64,000 bases of DNA from Epichloe hybrida (GCA_019022495.1 JAFEKR010000024.1:558001-622000); one strand, 5' to 3'. Positions 24,640 through 39,214 are shown, numbered from the stretch's first letter. Translations and numbers: made by a program. The notes: a model not told the origin generated them from the letters alone.

Positions 24640-26566
24640 GCTAGTTCGCGGATATAGAGGTGTATTTAATAGATTTCAGATAGTAGTAGCAACATATATA
24701 AAAAAAAAATCCAGATAATTTCTTAGATAACCTAACTCGTAGCTACTTCACACCGATCACTCTATTAACACGTTACCCGCTAGGCCCTTAGTGATCTCAC
24801 TAGTAATAATAGGGGCAGAGGATTTATCCTTATTATTAGAAGAATCCCCCTCTCCGTATATATATATATAAAGCTTGCTAGGGAGGTCTAGCGGCCTAAT
24901 ATAAGCAGGAAGCGTGGATGCGTTAGTAGTAAGCTACTAGTAAGTTAGTAAAGCTATAAGCTAGAGTGTAGGAAGTATATATAGATAGAAGATTCTACGT
25001 AATAAAACGTAAACTATTAGAAATATTAATCTAGACTTCTAGATTAATAGTATTATTAAGTAGCAATATAATAACTTATTTATTAGTATTAGCCTTACAT
25101 GTAACTTCCGCTATAAGCTACGCTTACCTCGCCCGCCCACGCTTATTAGCATTTTTAGTGGTTAGGAGCATATTATAAAGTTTACATTTTATGTGTATTA
25201 GATACTAGTAGTATATTAGTAGTGACTAAGTTATGGAAATAAGAGATATATATATTATTAAGAAAGTATAGATTATTATTAGGATTACTATAAGCATTAA
25301 TACACTTAAAGAGCGTATAGTATAACTAGGTAAACTAAGTAGTATACTAGTAGTGTGTTAGTATATGTATTAGTAGTAGGAAAAGGAGGATAAACCCTAG
25401 TATAGTCCTTATTATTATGTGTATAATAGGCATATTTTATTAAGTTATCTATATAAGTTAGGAGTAATATATAGTAAGATAGTAGTAAAGTTATACTTAG
25501 AGAATTAGTATATTAGGTTAGGATAGATTTACCCTTAATAATATATTATGGCTTCACACTATTACTATCTTTAGGTATAATAGCCTATATTATAACTTAC
25601 TACGCATAGTAGATGTAGGGAATTTTTATTTTACTAGCACTACTAGCTATAAGTTAGTAGGGTAGGCGCTAGGGGGACCTAGATATTATACTTATATAGA
25701 AATTTTAGAAGCTAAATATTTCTTACTAGGAGACTTTAAAGGGGATATTATAGGAGTCTTTAAAATAGAAGGAGGTAGTGGTAGTAAAGTGATTACTTAC
25801 ATTAAAGATATTATTAACTACTAGTAAGTTAGTAGTAATACGCTATAAGAAACTTATAGGTAGAAGGTAAGCTACTAATATTTTAGTATTTAAGAGAATT
25901 TAAATGTTTTAGATAAGGATAGATATAGATAATAAAGTAATGCTATAGGATATTAGTAATTACTATAAGAGAAGCTATAAAGCTACTAGCTTATAGGTAG
26001 GGGTAACTTATAATGCTAAGGGAGAATGTAAAGGGAAGAAAAGTATATAGAAGTAAGGGGAAGTAAGCCTCTTTTATATTAGCCCTAGACCCCTAAGTAA
26101 TTTACACGCTATGTGTAGCTAATCTAGGAATTATAATATTTATAGTTATAGCCGCTACTAGTAGATACGCACACTAGCTATAAACTCCTAGTAAGATTAA
26201 TATAATATCCCTAATATTAGATAAGAAGTTATTTAGTTTAAATAGCGCGCGTTACCCTAACTATTTAACCTAATTACGAAACTTAACACAGGTAGTCTGC
26301 TTACTTAGCGCTAATAACTTATTAGATAAAGGCATGTATAGTAGAGGTAATAAAGCAGTAAGTGTGCAGCTATCTATAATCTAGGTATTATAAGGAAGAT
26401 TACCTAGGGCCTAATGATATTTACCTTATTATTTTAAGCGGATGTAATACCACGCACTAATAGTATAGCTAGTAACATAGATATTACCACGGGTTATACG
26501 TAGCAAACACATACTAGCTAAGCAGCTCTTTATAATTAAGGATAATTATATATTAGGGGGGCAGTA
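24640..26566 (+). other. Long non-pol tail of the chromovirus element
   Basis: About 1.9 kb lies between the end of the chromodomain and the 3' LTR. I can read no protein on either strand. Patches at about 24,740-24,800 and 25,095-25,150 keep much more GC than the pol region, including a CTCGCCCGCCCACGC stretch. This could be a long 3' untranslated region, a captured sequence, or another insertion whose ends I could not define. Confidence 0.5.
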
Positions 26567-26833
26567 TGTTAGGAGCATAGAGGCTAGGGAGTTGCGGATA
26601 GGACGGTTATATAATAGAGCCCTTAGGTAAGCCTTAGCCTACGTGGATAACTAAGTAGCTACTAGATAGCTATATGCGCGTAGTAGGGTATTTAGATAAG
26701 GACTACCTATAAGAGATATAGAAGGTTAGAGTTTAAGACCTTTATATACCTACCCCTAAGTAGCAGCTCTCTAGCTATAACCAAGAACCTTAGCCTTCAC
26801 TCCGTTTATATCTCCCCGAGCACAGTCGTGACA
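26567..26833 (+). repeat. 3' LTR (267 bp) of the chromovirus element
   Basis: Mirror image of the 5' copy: the inner (left) edge is converted and the outer (right) end, from about 26,780, is intact and ends CAGTCGTGACA. Confidence 0.95.
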
Positions 26834-29458
26834 TTAAGGTTATGCTATAACCTTTGACTTTTAAGGTTTTTATACTTATTTTAGAATATACTACTAATAA
26901 TAGTAAGGGCTTATAAGGTAGTAGGAAATGCTATAAAGATAAAAAATATCCTTAAGGATAATAAAGTTTAACGGGAGCTAAGACTAGTGACCTTAAGGAT
27001 AAAGAGCTTACCCCTTATATTCTGATTGCCTTTAATCCCTTTATGCCTATAGGATAATATTTATAGAGTGCTATATAGAACACTTAATTCTAGTAGGCTA
27101 GTGTAGGAGTAACTATTTATAATAGTGTAAGGCCTTTAGGCCTTAGGCTCCTTTTATTTACTTAGATTACTAACCTCCCTAGTAAAACTAATAGCTTAGT
27201 ATATGTTAATCCTAAGGAGTTTTCTATAATAATGCTATTTAACTAAAGCTATAATCTAAGAACTTAAAAATAACCTTTTATTTAGTTTTTACTATATAAG
27301 TATAGTTTAAATAAGGTTAAAGGATAGGAATGCTTTATATTAACTATAGAGAGTGAATTAGCCTATTATAATAAAGATGCTAGGTATACCTAATATAGCT
27401 AGAAAAATTATGACTATAACTAAGGATAATAGAGGATTAGGTAACGCCCCCTTAGATCCCTTAACTAGGAAACTAGCTAATAGAAATAATAGGGAGATAG
27501 ACTATGCTTAGGGAGATAGGAAAACCCTTAGTAATAATAGGGTAAATAATACTAATAACCCTAAGGGAGGGAACTATAAAGCTAGTAATAAAGATAAAAA
27601 TTATAAGAATAAGAAAGATAATAATAGTAAAAAAAATAATAGTTATAGAAGAGGTAAAGAGGGTAATAGTAATAAAGATCTAGATGCTAATAATAATAAT
27701 AATACCTTAGGGAAAAAGCAAAAAAGAACTATAATAGATATTAGGTCTCTAAGGCTATAACCCTTACTAACTAATCTATAACTACTACTAGAGTCTAGTA
27801 GGGGATTAGGAATATTCTTTAAGAGTGAACTATTAACTATTATAACTATATTTATCTAGGTTATAAGATTACTTACTAGCAAGCATCCTTATAGTCTTAG
27901 AAATATGTTTATATTTAGTAATGTTTATAATATTAGATTAAACCCTATTATACTAAACCTAGCCTCCCCTCTAGTGTATTATATATTTTAAGGTAATTAT
28001 AATAGTGCTAAAATAACTAAGACCCCTCTTAGTAAGATATTAGGACTAGCTACCTAATAACTATTAATTTAGGACTTAAGGGACCTAATAAGATTAGCTA
28101 TAGATTATAGGATTACTATTACTCCTAACTTATTTATATTTAATAAGCATAAGCTTATGCTAAAAGGCGTACCTAAGTTATTTAAAGTCTAAAATATAAG
28201 CCCTAAGGAATATAATAATATAGTAGCTATAGTTAGGCTTAAAGCTAAGGGCTAGACTACTTCTTAGGAGCTTACCTCTCTTATCTTACTACCTAGAGTT
28301 AAGGTATTAGGGAACTAATTTAAACTTCTTCTAAAGAAACCTATTTCTAGTTATATAATAATACTACTAAACCTATAGTTCTTATAGATAAAAGGCTTAA
28401 AGGCCTAGCTTCTTAAGAATTAGCAGAGATATAATAAGGGTAAGGTACTAGCTATTAAAGTGCTTATAGGAATTTTATTTATATATTACTTATTATATAT
28501 TATATTAGTAAAGCTAAAAGGATTAATTAATATATATAAAAATAGTATTAATAATATTAAGACTAGGGGACTAAACCCCGCTAAGTTAAAAGAACTTAGT
28601 AACACTTTTACCTATACTTTAGATAAAAAGAAGGAAGAAACCTTAATCTTTAAAGGATATTTTAGATCCTAGATACTTAAGTAAAGTAAGCAAATAGCTA
28701 ATAGTTACTTAACTCTTTAGGCTAATATCTTAGGAAGCTACTAGTCTAAGGATTCTAACTATACTAAAAGAATTACTAGACTTATATTTAATATTAGTAA
28801 AGGGCTCCCTTCCTTATAATATCTAGGGTAAATTAAGGTATTAAAATAATTATAAGATAATTTAAGAGGTTTAGATAAGGTACTAAGGTATAATTATTTA
28901 TCTATAGAAGTTATAAGGGTCTATAGGGACTTAATTACAGGGTTTTCTAGGGAGTGTAATAGCTTAATAACCCTAGAGGAGATTAAGGTAATAATAGAAG
29001 GTCCTATTATAGTTAAGGACTAAAGGGTTAATTAATTACTTTAAGGGATAATTACTTTATTATATTTTCTTTTTTTTTTTCTTCTTTTCTTTTTATATAG
29101 TTAGGGTAACTATTTTATACTAGTAGATAAGTAGGAGGGGAGGAAGGTGTGAGGCACTAACCTACCCTCTAGCTTAAAAGCTATATAGAAAATTTTTTAT
29201 TAGAAAGGTATTACCTTTTAATACTTAAGGAACCTAGCTATAATTAATAAAAGTTTATTCTAATTAAATCCGTCTTTTTAGGAATATAAATAAACTCTAT
29301 GCTTCCTTAAAATATCTATAATACATTAGCGCTAGGCAGGCCCTTCCTATTCTAGTGTTGTAACATAAACCTTGCTAAGCTACCACCCTTAAGCTCTGCC
29401 TATATAATAACGTAATTAATAGCACTAGCATATTTAGAATTACTATAAATAGTATTTG
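26834..29458 (+). other. Unidentified RIP-degraded coding remnant, right part
   Basis: This continues the sequence interrupted at 19014. A plus-strand Asn/Lys/Ser-rich low-complexity stretch lies at about 27,540-27,720. Further protein-like sequence follows from about 27,840, including a 70-codon open stretch at 28,460-28,672 whose first part is hydrophobic (YYLLYIILV). A T-rich run at about 29,066-29,095 follows. I do not recognise the protein. The 28,460-28,672 open stretch is more likely a surviving piece of a longer frame than a gene of its own. The segment ends at the target duplication of the copia insertion. Confidence 0.4.
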
Positions 29459-29755
29459 TGTTGGTATCTACAGGATACCATTGACCTACGCGTAGGGTTT
29501 TTCGGGGTGGACTAAAGTGCACGTAATTATTGTATATTCTAGTCTATTAAAGCAAGCAAAAGAGGGATTAAATAGAAGCAAAGAGGGTGCGCTATTTATT
29601 ATAGGAAAAGGGGCCTTAATTAGGGTTATTAGCGAAGAGGCCACATGTGCTAACTCCGATCGCGGCGCGGTTAGGCCAGACATGTAAGTCCGCGATGCAA
29701 CGCGCTTACCTAATCAGAGGCGCGTACTCTTATTAATATTATGCTTGTTTTAACA
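29459..29755 (-). repeat. 3' LTR (297 bp) of the copia element 29459-35845
   Basis: Begins TGTTGGTATCTACAGG. Its outer left edge is intact, and its inner end reads TTTTAACA instead of TTCCAACA. A short open frame inside it is chance. Confidence 0.93.
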
Positions 29756-32700
29756 CTAGAAACTCTCTCTTTTTAACACGATTGTTAACGCATAATATTA
29801 ATAAGAGAAGTAAATAGGAATTAAGGAATAAATAAGATTAAATAATTACGAATAATTACGAATAATATTATAAGAAAAGGGTAAGGGGAAGGGGTATAAT
29901 AAACAACAAAATCTAATCTATAAGCCTATATAAGGATAAGTAGGCCTAATTCTTAACACCTTTAATCTCGTTAGATTAACATAAACATTATAATCACGTA
30001 ACCTACCCTTCTATCCTAATAGTTACCTTATTGCTTGTAATAAACCTCTTAAATGCCTTATTTAGTAATGCCTTTGTAAATGTATTAGTAAGGTTATTAT
30101 TCCTATTAATCTATCTAATCTTATAGATCTCTTGTCGCTTGTATAATTAACGAAGGGCTATAATATTAATTATAAGACGCTTCTCCTTTGTAGTACTAAG
30201 CTTAATAAGGTATTTATATAAAGAGTATGAATTAGTATAGATAATAATAGGAATCATAGGGAGGTTTAATTAATAAGTAATTAACCTAAGTGTTATTAAG
30301 ACTACGTGAGCTATATTAGTACTAGTAACTATGCTATAAATCTTAGAGGTAAGCACACTTCTTATAACTCTTTTGCTCTTAGTAGAGCTATAGTATATAA
30401 TGTTACCTTAGATTATAAAGGTGCTTTTCTCTTAGACTTTACTAGCTAGGATAAGCACGTAGCCTAGCTAGGAAGTAAGGTTCTAGTTATTAGTAAATGA
30501 TTTATCTATAAATGCAAAAAGCTTTGCCTTTTTAAGATTAAATAGTATAAACCTTAATCCTTAGCTTAGATTATTAATTTACTATTAAATCTATTAGTTT
30601 AGGCTCTTTATATCTTAAGGTGATGGCTCTTAGTGTTATGCAGTAATAGAGAGGTTAAAGTAGGCTTTAGGTTAGCAGATTAAGGTAATGTACGTGCCTT
30701 AAGCTTGTTATTCTATGTATGCTTGTTTTGAATTAGTTAGTAGGATTAACTAAAGCTTTTTACTCTAGCCCTTTTGCCTTAGCGTGATTATATTATTTTT
30801 AAGAGTAATAATACTACTATTAAAGGTTAGTAGGTCCCCTATGGAAAGGATTTGCTTTGGCTTAGTAGTGAAAGAAGTGGCTTTTAATTAATCTTCCTCT
30901 TATTAAGAGAACTTGTGGTTAGATAGTCTAATTGTATTATTAGTCTATATCCCTATACACGCGAAGGTTAGGTTCTCCTTCGTTGTTACGAGCAGGCATA
31001 GGTCGAATATAGAGGTTATTATCTGGAGTATTTCTCTATAGTGATAATAATACGTTACCTACTAGTGGGTGCTAGCTTCTATAATACTATACAGAGGCTT
31101 AATTACTTGTATTATTATGCTTATAGGGTATAGGTAATGGATTTAGATAGGGATTCAGGCTAGGATTATACGACTAAGAAGCGTTTGTGCTTGCATATAG
31201 GCCTGTGTGATATCGCAAAGCTAGAGGATAAGGCCTAGCAATAATAACGTAGGTGCTATCGCGAGGATTAATCGCTAGCTAGCTTACTAGATTATTAGGG
31301 CCTGTGTGAGGATCGCTAGCTTCTCCTTATTGCTATAACCTTAGATCACGAGCCTTAACTTCTTGTATAGATCTGTTGTCTTGCCCTTTACCTTGTTAAT
31401 AATATAGGAATTAAAAATTTAAACTCTACTATGCTCTCTTTTATTATACTTAATAAATTTAAACATGCCTTATTTGATTAGAAAATTAATCTTAGCTTTA
31501 GTGGATAGCTTGAAGGGTTTGCTAGGGGTCTTGATGATTCCTTCCTTATGTAATTGGATTATAAGCTTAAGGTTAGAGCTTTCCTTAGCTAATAGAAAGA
31601 TATTAGTCTTATCTTTTATTTAATCTGCGTAATTAATATTAGACATAATAATAGGGGGGTTTTTCTAAGGTCTTCTAGGTCCTTACCTTAGGGGATTAGT
31701 AGGAGGGGTAGCTATAGGCTATAGGGAGGCGTCTTAGTTGTCTGCGCTCTTAGGAGGTCTCTCTTTATTAGGATCTTTATAAAAAGGCCTAATAGATATT
31801 AATCTAAAGGCCTTAGGGCCTTAAGGGAGCTTAAGAGTGTAGGTCTTGCCCTCTATAGCTAATAGCTTATAGGGGCCTGCCTATCCCTTACCTTTGCGCC
31901 ACATGTGTATAAGCAATCCTAGTAGGAGGCTAATAGTTGCAGAGGTATTGGGACTATTTCTTGTAGCGAGGGTATTACTAACTTTCCGCTAGGCATAAAT
32001 GCGCTTAACTTCCTTTATTACTAGTTGGATTATAAGGGCTTGCTACGTGATATCTAGTAATGGAGGCGATTCCTTAACTATATGAGGATACGCGCTAAAA
32101 ATAAGGACTATTAGCATAAGACTATTTAATCCTGTAGTGTCATTCACAGCTTTGACTACCATTTGTAATGCCACAGGCTCTAGCGTTGTTAGGTATTCCT
32201 GTTAGATGATATTATAGGCTTTTTGGAGCGGCTTGTAATATTGCTTAACCTTACTAATACTGTGGTAAGCCTTAATAGGGATGTCTTTGATCTTAATTGC
32301 TATTAATAACGTAAGCTACTTAAATTCCTTACCTCTAAAGGTCATTCTAGTATCTGTAATAATTAAATCCAGGGGGCCTAGATAGATGTCAATCTAGTAA
32401 AGACAGAGTGCTTCCTATATGGTCTTTGCAAAGATATCTTTAATAAATCTAGCTGCATTAAAGGATGTAGCTGTATTAATAACTTATAGAACAAGGTGGT
32501 TACTATTAAGATATATAATATCTATAATGATTTTGTAATTATAGGTATATTTATCCTAAAGAGTAAATTTAAACTAATATAGGCTATCCACGTGTAATTA
32601 GCACTGCTAGCAAACCTTAGTTAGTTTCTTAATAGCTTTAAACTTAACCTTATGCCTTAATTTACATAGTAAATCATAAAGACATTAAACTAAAGGGTAT

Positions 32701-35548
32701 CCGAAGCGTTAATATAATTAGCGGAGCTTAATCTCTATAAGATAACTCTAAGCAATACTTTCTTCTTTATTAAGAAGTATCTACGCGTGCCCCTATTTGC
32801 GCATAATAGGAACCTTAATATTCCCTTGCTATAGAACGTTCTCTAATGTGTAAAAATCAATCTTTAGGTAGGTTATATTATTAAGGCATAAGAGAAAGGG
32901 AGTGTTTATAGGGATTACCTAAAAGAGGATAATTCTAAACGGAGTTAGCACTTTAATTAAGCTAAGTGCCTTAATTAGTTCTCTAGGGCTGAATTTAATC
33001 TTTATCTTCCTAGTATTTAACTTATTAAGCATGATAGTTAGTATTACACTTTATAGAGCTAAGAATTAAGGGTAGCCTGCTAACAAATATCCTGTAGCAC
33101 CTATGTTAGCTATAATGCCTTTAAAGGTTTTAGATAAATATTATCCTTTAAGTGTAAATGCGCTTAGTGCCTTATCTAGTTCCTAAAGATTAAATGGATT
33201 CTTCTTAACTAAAGCATAAGTTATTGCTTTACTAGTAAGAATCTTGGTGGTTACATAGCTATTATAAGTAGTCCTATGTGTAAAGAAGCTTATAGGCACT
33301 TAGCTATTACTATCTTCTTTACTAAAACTAAGTTCTATTAGATATTAGTTAATATTATTATCCTTAGCTAATTCGGGATTATTATTGCCTTTATACTATG
33401 TTAGGAACGTATTATATAAAGAAGCTATTAAGTCTATGCGAGAGTAATTCTTAAATTATTAGAATGCCTTCTTCCGGCCTTATCTGAGTGTTTAGTTAAC
33501 TAATAACCTTCTTTGCCGCATATATAATACTTTTTTAAGCGTTAAGGCTTGCTCTTTAATAAAGATTAACTATACTAGGCTTCCTTGCCTCTTCTATTAT
33601 ACTTATAGTTAGTCTAAAAGTATTCCTTAGTGCTAGCTTCTATAGGGAACTGCTACTAATTAATTAAAGCTTTAGATTCGCTAATTAACATCCTTATCCG
33701 TTCGTAAAAGCGTTGGAGGTTAACGGGAGGATTAATAATGCAGGCCCTATATTCTAGGATTCCTTTATAGGCATTTAGAATCTAACTACGGAGGTCTAAT
33801 TCTAACTAGGATCTATAAGGATTTGCCCTTTAGAGATTCAAAAGCTTTATTATAAGGTCTTTAAAGCACTTAATCTTTAATTTATTAGGGTTCTCTTAGA
33901 TAATCGTGAGCAGTTGTAATCTTCCCTATAATAGATAGTTCTTTTAATGTATATTATCCGTCTTAAACTTCTACCTAATCCTATGGATAAGAGTTAGGAG
34001 ATCTTAGGGGTCTCCTTAGCCTAAAAGGTTCTCTAAGAAGTACTATAGAGGTCTTCCTTTTAGTATAAACTTAAAACCATAGCCTAACTATTCTTATGTA
34101 ATTCCTAGTATCTTACACTTCCTTTAATAGGTTAAGAGCTTAATATTAAGAATATTATACTCCCTAGCGCTATACTTAATACTCTTATTACTATAGAATT
34201 TATTAAGATTAAGTAGTTGCTTTAATAAGGGTTAGCCTATCTCCTAAGGGGGAATAAGGATAATTAAATCTTGTAGAAAAGGTGCTATAGTCCTGGATTG
34301 CGAAGGGGGATTATAGTGCCTTATTATAGGAGGGGAAATAAGGGGGGTCTAGGGTTATAGTTAAGGGCTTGTAATAGGGGGATTGCCTCTACTATTACGC
34401 CTTTGCCTTATACTTAGTATGCTTAGGGATTAGTGTAATAGAATCTAGGAATAAAATAGGAGTAATTATAGTATTTAAGGGGATTAGGGATAATATAAAG
34501 TAATTAGTTACTTTAGTTAATCTCTAAAAGAAGGGATACTAATAGGAAGGAGGTCTTTATAGAAGTCCTTCTCTACTATTTGCCTCTTAAAGGGGGAATA
34601 CTTCCTAGTAACTTCTTGTATTTCTTCTTCTTTCTAATTATAGAATCTATTATAGTTAATAATATCTTTAAGCAAGACTATTATCTTATAGTAACTCTAT
34701 AGGTCTATGTAAACGCTACTAAAGAAGAGAAAGTCTTAAAGACTCTTTATAGCTTTAGGATTTACTACTTAGAATATTTCTTATTTCTATTCTCTAAAGT
34801 TATTACTAAAGATAGTAGATAGGGTTTACGGGTATAGGTTCTTATATTTGTAAGTTGCTTTCTTAATAAGAATCTAGGCTATAAGTTCTTTAGGGGTAGT
34901 ATTTGCTTTAAAATTAAATAATTCCTTATTCTCTAGTGCTTATTACGTAATATATTAGTGTAAATTAGGGGATATATAGTTAAGGAGGTAAGATATAACT
35001 TATAGATTAGCTTCTCTTTTAGTATCCTTAGGGGGGAAGGTATGTTTATAATTAGAGGGAATGTCTTAGGCTCTAGATCCCTCTAGTTAATCTTAATGTT
35101 TTACTATGATGTTAGTAGTAGATAGGGGGGTAAGGGAAATAGAGAATTAATAGAAGTCTAAAGGATTATAAGTGAAGCTATTATCTTTGCCCCTTAGTGG
35201 GTTTAATTAAATAATTAAGGATAGGTTAGGTTAGTTACTAACTAGGCCTTAATTATTTAATAAACATGCTTCTAAGGGTTTATTTGTGTAATAGATGCGC
35301 TAATTAAATAAATAAAGATAGGTTAGGTTAGTTACTAACTAGGCCTTAATTAAGTTAATAAGCTTAGATTTAGCATAGAGCTAGTTATAGTTACTTAAGG
35401 TAAAAGGAGAGCTAGAATATACTTCTTTCTTAGCATATTTAGTATCTTAGAGTAGTACTTTCTCTTTTATAAGGTAAGTCCTTAATACTAATACCTCTTC
35501 TATAAACCTTGCTAATCTGTGGTATCTATAGAGATAACCACTAATTAG

Positions 35549-35845
35549 TGTTAGTATCTATAGGATACCATTAACCTATATATAGGGTTTTTCGGGGTGG
35601 ACTAAAGTGCATGTAATTATTATATATTCTAGTCTATTAAAGCAAGCAAAAGAGGGATTAAATAGAAGCAAAGAGGGTGCGCTATTTATCATAGGAAAAG
35701 GGGCCTTAATTAGGGTTATCAGCGAAGAGGCCACATGTGCTGACTCCGATCGCGGCGCGGTCGGGCCGGACATGTGGGTCCGCGATGCAACGCGCCTACC
35801 CAATCAGAGGCGCGCACCCTTGTTGATATCATGCTTGTTCCAACA
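35549..35845 (-). repeat. 5' LTR (297 bp) of the copia element 29459-35845
   Basis: The inner left edge is converted (TGTTAGTATCTATAGG). From about 35,720 to the end it is GC-rich and apparently unmutated, ending GTTCCAACA. It directly borders the gene island. Two short overlapping open frames here (75 and 82 codons) come from the LTR itself and are not genes. Confidence 0.94.
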
Positions 35846-37400
<1,555 letters not shown>

Positions 37401-37530
37401 CTGAAAATTTGTGATCATATTTGGATATAGTACCACGGAAGGAAGCCATGATTGATGATGAATAACGGGGATCGCGTGTACCGGTTTGGAAATTGGGTAT
37501 CTGGACTCGTGTTAGATGCATGGTCTCCAA

Positions 37531-37832
37531 CTCTGCTATCGCGGGGAGATGGTTTTGTCACACAAGATGGTGTCTTAAAGTGGTATGGATAGCGATTGCA
37601 ATGTTTTCGATGCAAGTATAGTGGCAAGACGAGATTGGAGTTCGAGATATGTGCAGTTGTATGAGGGGTTTTATTATCGCTCCTTCATGGGGCCTCATGG
37701 CGGGGCTTGAAATGTTCCGACGCAGCACAGCAGCAAACATGTTCTTACAATCGCCCCACCCTGCGCACATCGCAACACGTGTTGCCTCGTGGTTCCTGGT
37801 ATCTGGTTCCTGGTTTATGGACTCGCCGGCCA
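37531..37832 (-). promoter_or_regulatory. THI4 upstream region
   Basis: This stretch lies between the stop of the TIM-family gene and the THI4 leader, so it must combine the 3' end of one gene and the promoter of the other. I see no clear TATA box. A short direct repeat TGGTTCCTGGT occurs twice near 37,790-37,815. Several overlapping short open frames on both strands look like chance. Confidence 0.5.
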
Positions 37833-38606
37833 CTACGCCTCAGCAACCTCTCGAATTGTCTTGACAAACCTCTCGGGATCATGTCCGAAGCGTCCCAGAA
37901 ACAGTCCGTCCAGACCCGACTTCAACCGCGCATACAAGCCGGGTCCTGCGCTCCCACCGTACACAATCCTCGTGACGCCCTCCCTTGACGTGACACAGCC
38001 GAGCTGCCGAATGCCCTCAACCACCCCCAGCACATGCTCTTCACCAGCAGGCTCGCTCGCACCAATTGCCCAGACCGGCTCATACGCAAGCGCGACCTCC
38101 GCGGCGGGAGACACGCCCGCCAGAACCGCCTCGACCTGTGCGCGACACTCACCAACCGCCAGGGCGACATCCCCCCTCGTCTGCTCTCCTATACACACCA
38201 GGGGGACCATGGCGTTCCTGCTCACCGCAGCAGCCTTTTTCGCCACGACGGCATCGTCCTCGCCAAACAGTCTCCTCCGCTCCGCGTGTCCGACTTCGAC
38301 AATCCGGACGCCCACTTCGCTGAGCACCGCGGGGCTGACCTCGCCCGTGAACGCGCCGCTGTCTTCCCAGTGGCAATCCTGCGCGCCCAGCCAGACGGGC
38401 ACCGGGCAGGTCTTGACCCGCTCTGCCGTCTCGGCGAGGGACACAAAGTCGGGAATGATGAAGATGTCGACGTGGGCGAGGGATGAAGGCGCAAGCTTGC
38501 CGAGGTGTTCCAGAAAGCCCTCCGTGACTTGGCGGTTGCGAGATAGCGAGAAGTACATCTTTGTAGAGAGGCCGACGAGCCGGCGATTGCGCCGTATTGC
38601 TGCCAT
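37833..38606 (-). CDS. Triosephosphate-isomerase-family sugar-phosphate isomerase (EYI1/EryH-like)
   Basis: A TIM-barrel isomerase of 257 residues with no intron. Catalytic landmarks are present: Lys16 in GLSTKMYF (usual form NWKMN), His107 in VGHAERR, and Glu176 in LAYEPVWAIG. The phosphate-binding YGGSAG (216-221) and LFLGRFGHDPE (235-244) follow. QDCHWEDSGAFTGEVSP matches the family loop. The altered N-terminal motif and LGRF ending differ from glycolytic TIM, suggesting a paralogue. In bacteria EryH and in Yarrowia EYI1, TIM-like enzymes interconvert erythrulose phosphates, and the RpiB-like gene next door supports that role. The start at 38606 (MAAIRRNRRLVGLS) is preferred over an upstream ATG at 38666 that adds a lysine-rich, non-conserved leader. 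The exact substrate is inferred. Confidence 0.9.
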   Translation of the reverse strand: MAAIRRNRRLVGLSTKMYFSLSRNRQVTEGFLEHLGKLAPSSLAHVDIFIIPDFVSLAETAERVKTCPVPVWLGAQDCHWEDSGAFTGEVSPAVLSEVGVRIVEVGHAERRRLFGEDDAVVAKKAAAVSRNAMVPLVCIGEQTRGDVALAVGECRAQVEAVLAGVSPAAEVALAYEPVWAIGASEPAGEEHVLGVVEGIRQLGCVTSREGVTRIVYGGSAGPGLYARLKSGLDGLFLGRFGHDPERFVKTIREVAEA

Positions 38607-39214
38607 GCTTGCTGATTCTCCGAATAACAGATGAGTTTTTTTCTTCCTGCTTATTTGTTTTAGCAAATCTTCATTTCATACCGAGGAAAAAAAAAAACCC
38701 CCCAGTCTGAAGATTTGCAATTGCACCTGCCTTCCTCTACGCTTTTTTTGCTTGAGAAACCGGAATAGGCTGCTCGAGTTCTCGCTTCCTACATGACCTT
38801 TCTCTCCAAGAACAAGAAAACCTCGGACCAGACCGACATTGCGGGCCGGTGGCTTTCCTCTTTGGGAAAACCGGCAGCCCTCGGGAGCAAAAAGAGTGGG
38901 ATGCCCAAGACTAGACCCCTTTGCATGTCAACTCGGCACTGTTGAGACATCCTTCCTCGGGCATCACTCCGCTGGCTGCTGAAAGAAGAAGCGTCTTGAT
39001 CTTTATTTGGCGCAGGCAGTCGAGTTACATGTCCGAATTTGATCGGTGCGATTACTGCTATGCCCTGTCTAGGATCGATCTTTTTGTCGGTGCTATTTCT
39101 CCCCCTCTTCACATCTGCCTCGGATGTTCCATCATCTTTTTTCCCACTGCTTCTCTAGGTTGATCAATGCCGTTGCCCCCAACACCTGGTTTGTCGTCTT
39201 GCACAGTGCTCAAC
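38607..39214. promoter_or_regulatory. Intergenic region upstream of the TIM-family gene
   Basis: 608 bp between the two isomerase genes, holding the TIM-gene promoter and the 3' end of the RpiB-like gene. An A-run followed by a C-run lies at about 38,687-38,703 (T- and G-rich on the coding strand). A 107-codon minus-strand open frame at 38,789-39,112 shows no recognisable domain and is probably chance. Confidence 0.55.

Larger units (their letters stand above)
19015..26833 (+). mobile_element. Complete Ty3/gypsy chromovirus-type element, RIP-degraded
   Basis: The element is 7819 bp, with 267-bp LTRs at 19015-19281 and 26567-26833 and a perfect target duplication TTAAG (19010-19014 and 26834-26838). 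Reading through stops on the plus strand gives a Gag zinc knuckle remnant near 20,395-20,440, then a protease active-site region near 20,648-20,670 (N-I-G-A where D-S-G-A is expected). RT follows at about 21,535-21,960, with Y-L-N-D at about 21,840 where Y-L-D-D is expected, then RNase H and integrase. A C-terminal chromodomain lies at about 24,484-24,630 and retains YLVKWKGY. The order RT-RNase H-integrase-chromodomain identifies a chromovirus. A purine tract (TTAGGGGGGCAG) precedes the 3' LTR. About 1.9 kb between the chromodomain and the 3' LTR is unexplained. Confidence 0.93.
29459..35845 (-). mobile_element. Complete Ty1/copia element, RIP-degraded, next to THI4
   Basis: The element is 6387 bp, with 297-bp LTRs at 29459-29755 and 35549-35845 and a perfect target duplication ATTTG (29454-29458 and 35846-35850). 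Coding is on the minus strand. Gag lies toward the right, with a zinc-knuckle remnant near 33,490-33,545 (C-I-C-G-K-E-G then T-K-H). Integrase and RT follow, and a copia-type RNase H lies at about 30,060-30,560. A purine tract borders the left (3') LTR at 29,756-29,775. Its internal sequence resembles the element at 51448-58291, although the LTR bodies differ. All frames carry stops. Confidence 0.92.

Noticed and set aside
37789..38634. 281-codon plus-strand open frame opposite the TIM-family gene
   Set aside because: It is Ser/Thr/Pro-rich antisense sequence produced by GC-rich codon use; the minus-strand protein has complete TIM motifs.
38789..39112. 107-codon minus-strand open frame between the isomerase genes
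   Set aside because: No recognisable motif and no visible splice context; it overlaps another open frame and lies where promoter and 3' end are expected.
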